Shown here piece by piece: positions 6,296-9,623 of a DNA stretch of 9,623 bases. Source of the DNA: UBA9547 sp044349205 (lineage in GTDB: Bacteria; Bacteroidota; Bacteroidia; Cytophagales; UBA9547); contig JBIKRJ010000083.1 in assembly GCA_044349205.1 (NCBI GenBank), positions 1-9,623 of the forward strand. Reading direction: 5' to 3'. A program made the translations under genes and the position numbers. Each line of letters begins with the position of its first letter. The stretch's first letter is position 1. The notes under the pieces are model-generated. The model was given only the letters and a program-made list of their open reading frames with translations, did no database searches and had not been told where the DNA came from.

Positions 6296-7063
6296 TTAAT
6301 GGGGGTGATTATGATGGGGATGCTTTTCCTTCTCGTACATAGCTTCCTTCTCGCGTAGCCTCATGTTCAACAACTCTACCACAAGCGCAAAGCCCATGGC
6401 CACATACACCGATTCTTTTTTGATTAAATCGTCGAAATGAAGCCCTTCCAAAACTAACATTACCCCAATCATAACCAGGAATGCCAATGCCAATATCCTG
6501 ATAGAAGGGTGATTGTTTACATAATCACTAATGGGCTTAGAAAAATAAAGCATAATGAATAGGGAAATGATAACAGCCGAAATCATGATGTACAACTCGC
6601 GCGACAAGCCAACGGCTGTCAAAATGGAATCGAACGAAAAGACAATATCCAAGAATACAATTTGAACGATTGCCGCAGGAATGGTAAGCATTTTGCCTGA
6701 TTTATTTAGCTCATCTAACTCTTCTTCATTCTCATAAAACTTCTCTATGATCTCGGAAGAACTTTTGTAAATGAGGAAAATACCGCCTGCCAACAATATG
6801 AGATCTCTTCCGCTTAGACCAAAATTAAGAACATTTAGTACGGGTTCTTCCATACTTACTATCAGCGAAATGGTAAACAGAAGTGCAATTCTGAAAACCA
6901 ATGCCAAACTCAAACCAATAACGCGAGCCTTGTGTTGCTTCGATGCTGGTAACTTGCCCGAAATAATGGATATAAATATCACATTATCAATACCTAAGAC
7001 TATTTCCATAGCCGTAAGCGTGACAAGGTTAACCACTGAGGCGACTGTTAAAAAATGCTCCAA
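6296..7063 (-). CDS. TerC family integral membrane protein with His-rich tail
   Basis: This 255-residue polytopic inner-membrane protein of the TerC family has about seven hydrophobic segments. Hallmarks are acidic residues within membrane segments: EIVLGIDNVIFISII (20-34; Glu20, Asp26, Asn27) and FLDIVFSFDSILTAVGL (138-154; Asp139, Asp145), arranged as two inverted halves. The name comes from tellurium resistance, but many chromosomal members are tied to metal, especially manganese, export, so a cation-export role is more likely than tellurite resistance; no other ter genes are present. The cytosolic loop at about 100-122 is strongly acidic (ENEEELDELN). The last ten residues, KHPHHNHPH with a preceding Glu, hold five His and could bind metal. 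The start is TTG at 7063: the next Met is residue 19, inside the first membrane segment. It has its own likely promoter and a hairpin after its stop. Confidence 0.85.
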   Translation of the reverse strand: MEHFLTVASVVNLVTLTAMEIVLGIDNVIFISIISGKLPASKQHKARVIGLSLALVFRIALLFTISLIVSMEEPVLNVLNFGLSGRDLILLAGGIFLIYKSSSEIIEKFYENEEELDELNKSGKMLTIPAAIVQIVFLDIVFSFDSILTAVGLSRELYIMISAVIISLFIMLYFSKPISDYVNNHPSIRILALAFLVMIGVMLVLEGLHFDDLIKKESVYVAMGFALVVELLNMRLREKEAMYEKEKHPHHNHPH

Positions 7064-7080
7064 GTTTATTGTTTGTTATG

Positions 7081-7088
7081 CAAAGATA
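7081..7088 (-). promoter_or_regulatory. Putative Bacteroidota-type -7 promoter element for the TerC gene
   Basis: On the minus strand TATCTTTG fits TAnnTTTG exactly and lies 17 bases before the TTG start at 7063, implying a very short leader. The matching -33 element is weak: TTA 18 bases upstream, with a true TTG 26 bases upstream. The 77-base gap after lhgO otherwise holds no clear terminator or other signal. Confidence 0.5.
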
Positions 7089-7140
7089 AAATTAGAAACC
7101 GAATCCTAACATTTCAACTAAGTTAAAATCATAAGAGCTT

Positions 7141-8337
7141 TCAAAATCGGTTCAAAGCCATGTTGGAAATGGTATCGCCTATGGACAAGGAAGAAGTTGC
7201 TGCTGGCGAAGGGGCATTTAGCACATGGATCGAATTTTTCATTTCCTCGATACAGAAATCGTCCAAAAGCGAGCCATCGCGATGGCAGGCCTGTGCTCTG
7301 ATACCCGCACCGCCTGGCATCAAATCGTCTTCTCTGATTTCAGGTACCAATTTTTGAAGTGCTTTGGTAAACGCCGCTTTTGAAAATGAACGATAGTATT
7401 CGCCCAAACCAGTTTTCCAATATTTGGCCGCCACCTTCCTAAACCCTGGCCAAGCCAATGATTCCATAGTTTCGCCAAAATGGAAATTGGTGTTTTTATA
7501 GCTTTCCTTTCCAAAAGCAAAAACAGCGTTGGGCCCTGCTTCCACACCCCCTTGAATCATATTGGTGAAATGAACCCCCAGAAAAGGGAAATTAGGATCG
7601 GGAACAGGGTAAACTAGGGTTTTAACCAAATACTGTTTCTCGGGTTTGATTTCGTAATATTCGCCCCTAAATGGAATAATTTGTACATCAAGCTTGGCAT
7701 TTTGCATGCGCGCTATATAATCGCAATACACCCCACCACAATTTATAAAAAGCTTGGATTGAGATGTGCCTTTTGTAGTTTCGACGGCCACCCCGTTGGG
7801 AACATCTTTAATGTCTATTACCTTTTCTTCAAGTCGCAGCACACCCCCTTTTTGCTGGAAAAGTTCAGCCATTTTGTTCGTAACTGCCTTGTAATCGATG
7901 ATACCCGTGTAGGGGACATAAATGGCTTCTAAACCGCTCACATGTGGTTCACGTTCTTTAAGCTGTTGCGGCCCTATTTTCTCGATTTTAGTCAAGCCGT
8001 TTTCCAATCCACGCTTAAATATATTTTCAAGTATTGGAAGTTCTGAGGGTGTTGTAGCCACGATTACTTTGCCACACAAGTTGTAAGCTACACCATGCTG
8101 GTTACAAAAATCCAATAACATTTCGTAGCCTTTTATGCAATTAGTAGCTTTAAGGCTACCAGGCTTATAGTATATGCCCGAGTGGATAACACCGCTGTTA
8201 TTTCCGGTTTGGTGCTGTGCCACTGATTCTTCTTTTTCTATGAGCGCTACGCTTATTTTTGGGTTTTTCTCTTTGATTTTGAGGGCTGTAGCCAAACCTA
8301 CGATTCCTCCTCCCGCAATTATAATATCAAAATCCAT
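7141..8337 (-). CDS. lhgO: L-2-hydroxyglutarate oxidase (FAD-dependent)
   Basis: LhgO oxidises L-2-hydroxyglutarate to 2-oxoglutarate using FAD; in E. coli (formerly YgaF) electrons pass to membrane quinone. The 398-residue length is usual. An N-terminal dinucleotide-binding fold carries GGGIVGLATA (9-18), with the strand-end acidic residue in ALIEKEE (31-37). HQTGNNSGVIHSGIYYKPGS (42-61) is the highly characteristic LhgO/L2HGDH signature. The middle contains YTGIIDY, FLGVHFT and GPNAVFAFG, and the C-terminal FAD contact is MPGGAGIRAQ. DAO-type relatives such as glycerol-3-phosphate dehydrogenase lack this exact signature. The ATG at 8337 immediately follows the TAG of the upstream sugar transferase with no gap, implying translational coupling. 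The match to LhgO is strong; a surface-polysaccharide link is only suggested by position. Confidence 0.93.
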   Translation of the reverse strand: MDFDIIIAGGGIVGLATALKIKEKNPKISVALIEKEESVAQHQTGNNSGVIHSGIYYKPGSLKATNCIKGYEMLLDFCNQHGVAYNLCGKVIVATTPSELPILENIFKRGLENGLTKIEKIGPQQLKEREPHVSGLEAIYVPYTGIIDYKAVTNKMAELFQQKGGVLRLEEKVIDIKDVPNGVAVETTKGTSQSKLFINCGGVYCDYIARMQNAKLDVQIIPFRGEYYEIKPEKQYLVKTLVYPVPDPNFPFLGVHFTNMIQGGVEAGPNAVFAFGKESYKNTNFHFGETMESLAWPGFRKVAAKYWKTGLGEYYRSFSKAAFTKALQKLVPEIREDDLMPGGAGIRAQACHRDGSLLDDFCIEEMKNSIHVLNAPSPAATSSLSIGDTISNMALNRF

Positions 8338-9623
8338 CTATTTTCCTTTTCCTTCTATCACTGTCATGAGGGTGAAATACAATATTCTAAAATCGTTGGC
8401 GATAGACATGTTTTCGATGTACAACAAATCGTATTTCAATCGTTCCAACATTTGGTCAATATTTTCGGCATAGCCGTATTTTACCTGACCCAAAGAGGTA
8501 ATGCCCGGTCGGATTTTGTGTAAATGCCTGTATTCGGGAGCATATTGGGTTATTTGGTCGATAAAATATTGCCTTTCTGGTCGAGGTCCTACCAAAGACA
8601 TTTGCCCCATAAAAACATGCCAAAATTGGGGCAGCTCATCTATTCTTGTCTTGCGCATAAATTTCCCCCAAGGTGTTATTCGAGGGTCGTCTTCCGTGGC
8701 AAGTGCAGGGCCGTCAAGTTCCGAATCTACATACATACTTCTGAACTTCACCATTTTAAATATTTTCCCGTTCAACCCCACTCGTTCTTGCACAAAAAAA
8801 ACAGGGCCTTTGGATGTGGCGCGTGTCAATAAAATAAATATCAAGAAAAAGGGCAATCCAATCATCATGACCACAGTTGCCACCAAAACATCTATCCATC
8901 TTTTCAACACTTTTTGCCAAAAAGGCATCAAGTCGTGGTCTATGTCTATGAGGGGAACACCCAAAACATGTTCGACTTTGACCGAGCCTATCAAAATCTG
9001 ATACAAATCGGGCATGACCGAAAGTTTGGTACCAGAACCAGCCAATAGGTTTGTCAATTCTTTGATTTTGATGTGATCGGTGGGGTCAATGCATATCACT
9101 ACTCTGTCGACCCTACAACGCCTGATTACTTTTAGTATTTGGGATGTATCGCCCCAAAAACGCACATCGGATACATGAATGGAAGAAGCTGTTTCGTCGG
9201 GACTTACAAAACCCATAAACTTTAGTCCAAGTATATGATTGGCTTTTTGAAGTTCGTTTATACTTCTCGCTACTTTGTCGCTATTGCCTACTAAAAGGCA
9301 GTTGAAAGAAACTGCACCACTTTTTATCAAATGCTTTATGTAGGTTATGCTCAATAATTTGGAGAAGAAACCAAGACCGAAATGAAGCACGAAATACAAC
9401 AACAAAGTTTGATAGTATTTGTGGTAATCATTCACGCCCAAATCGTCTAGAAGCGTGGTTAGAAAAACAATAATACAGCCCCAAAAAGAGGCGTGCATTA
9501 AGTTTAACAGTTCTTTTATTCTCGATTTGCGAAAAATATCGTGATAGAAGCCAAAGAGGTAGTAAAGCAAAACCCAAAAAGAGGCAATAGCGGCTGCACC
9601 TAAAAAAAGTTTAAGGTATTCTT
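8338..9623 (-). CDS. Polyprenyl-phosphate sugar phosphotransferase (WcaJ/WbaP type), 5' end outside window
   Basis: This membrane enzyme moves a sugar-1-phosphate from a nucleotide sugar to undecaprenyl phosphate, starting a repeat unit of exopolysaccharide, capsule or O-antigen on the cytoplasmic face. The frame stays open to the window edge; TTG at 9570 is not the likely start, because EYLKLFLGAAAIASFWVLLYY continues a membrane segment upstream. In the visible 427 residues, further membrane segments (about 9380-9500) precede a Rossmann-like part (LLVGNSD, about 9288-9308), then a long membrane anchor (KRWIDVLVATVVMMIGLPFF). The PF02397 catalytic domain follows with KMVKFRSM, the DELPQ acidic pair (8626-8640), LVGPRPER and RPGITSLGQV. 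The two-part layout matches the long WcaJ/WbaP class rather than short PglC-like enzymes. The sugar cannot be told. lhgO follows with no gap. Confidence 0.92.
   Translation of the reverse strand, partial: EYLKLFLGAAAIASFWVLLYYLFGFYHDIFRKSRIKELLNLMHASFWGCIIVFLTTLLDDLGVNDYHKYYQTLLLYFVLHFGLGFFSKLLSITYIKHLIKSGAVSFNCLLVGNSDKVARSINELQKANHILGLKFMGFVSPDETASSIHVSDVRFWGDTSQILKVIRRCRVDRVVICIDPTDHIKIKELTNLLAGSGTKLSVMPDLYQILIGSVKVEHVLGVPLIDIDHDLMPFWQKVLKRWIDVLVATVVMMIGLPFFLIFILLTRATSKGPVFFVQERVGLNGKIFKMVKFRSMYVDSELDGPALATEDDPRITPWGKFMRKTRIDELPQFWHVFMGQMSLVGPRPERQYFIDQITQYAPEYRHLHKIRPGITSLGQVKYGYAENIDQMLERLKYDLLYIENMSIANDFRILYFTLMTVIEGKGK

Noticed and set aside
6296..7063. Tellurite resistance locus
   Set aside because: Only a TerC-family gene is present; none of the other ter genes is nearby, and isolated chromosomal TerC proteins are not evidence of tellurite resistance.
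8501..9001. 166-residue plus-strand open frame opposite the sugar transferase
   Set aside because: It lies wholly antisense to a well-conserved gene, shows no recognisable domain, and its composition is what the reverse strand of that gene would give.
1..9623. CRISPR arrays, tRNA or rRNA genes, insertion sequences, attachment sites, toxin-antitoxin or defence genes
   Set aside because: No spaced repeats, cloverleaf signals, transposase or integrase motifs, or defence-type domains were seen in any frame; nearly all sequence is accounted for by nine metabolic and envelope genes.

Overview
The window reads as an ordinary chromosomal segment of a Bacteroidota bacterium, most like the Cytophagales or relatives. 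The evidence is AT-rich DNA, protein families and gene pairs typical of that phylum (folP divergent from a DUF1599 gene, followed by a BT_3928-like DoxX/MauE-type membrane protein; dxr directly followed by rseP), and two promoter elements matching the Bacteroidota TAnnTTTG -7 consensus. I found no tRNA, rRNA, CRISPR array, insertion sequence, phage gene or plasmid gene. Nine protein genes fill almost all of the sequence.

Left part (1-2143): the 5' part of folP (dihydropteroate synthase) runs leftwards and out of the window. A 66-base divergent intergenic region separates it from a rightward pair: a DUF1599 protein carrying two copies of its domain, and a polytopic DoxX/MauE-like protein with a Cys-Gly-Cys-Phe-Gly motif and a C-terminal thioredoxin-like region. 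The second gene of this pair ends in an 8-base tail-to-tail overlap with the next, leftward, group.

Centre (2136-6254, minus strand): a tight four-gene run in transcription order: dxr (second step of MEP isoprenoid synthesis), rseP (site-2 intramembrane protease with two PDZ domains), a KdsC-like HAD hydrolase, and a PLP-dependent ACC deaminase/D-cysteine desulfhydrase-like enzyme. Gaps are 17, 12 and 10 bases. dxr has no ATG, GTG, TTG or CTG codon where its start must lie; the likely initiator is ATC at 6254.

Right part (6296-9623, minus strand): a TerC-family membrane protein with its own likely promoter and a His-rich tail, then lhgO (L-2-hydroxyglutarate oxidase), whose ATG directly follows the stop codon of a polyprenyl-phosphate sugar transferase that runs out of the window at 9623.

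No clearly new system is visible. The points most worth a second look are the concentration of non-ATG starts, the dxr start together with the hairpin just upstream of it, the duplicated DUF1599 protein, a 10-base A tract in the PLP enzyme gene, a paired 9-base repeat around the DoxX promoter, and the zero-gap coupling of lhgO to a sugar transferase.
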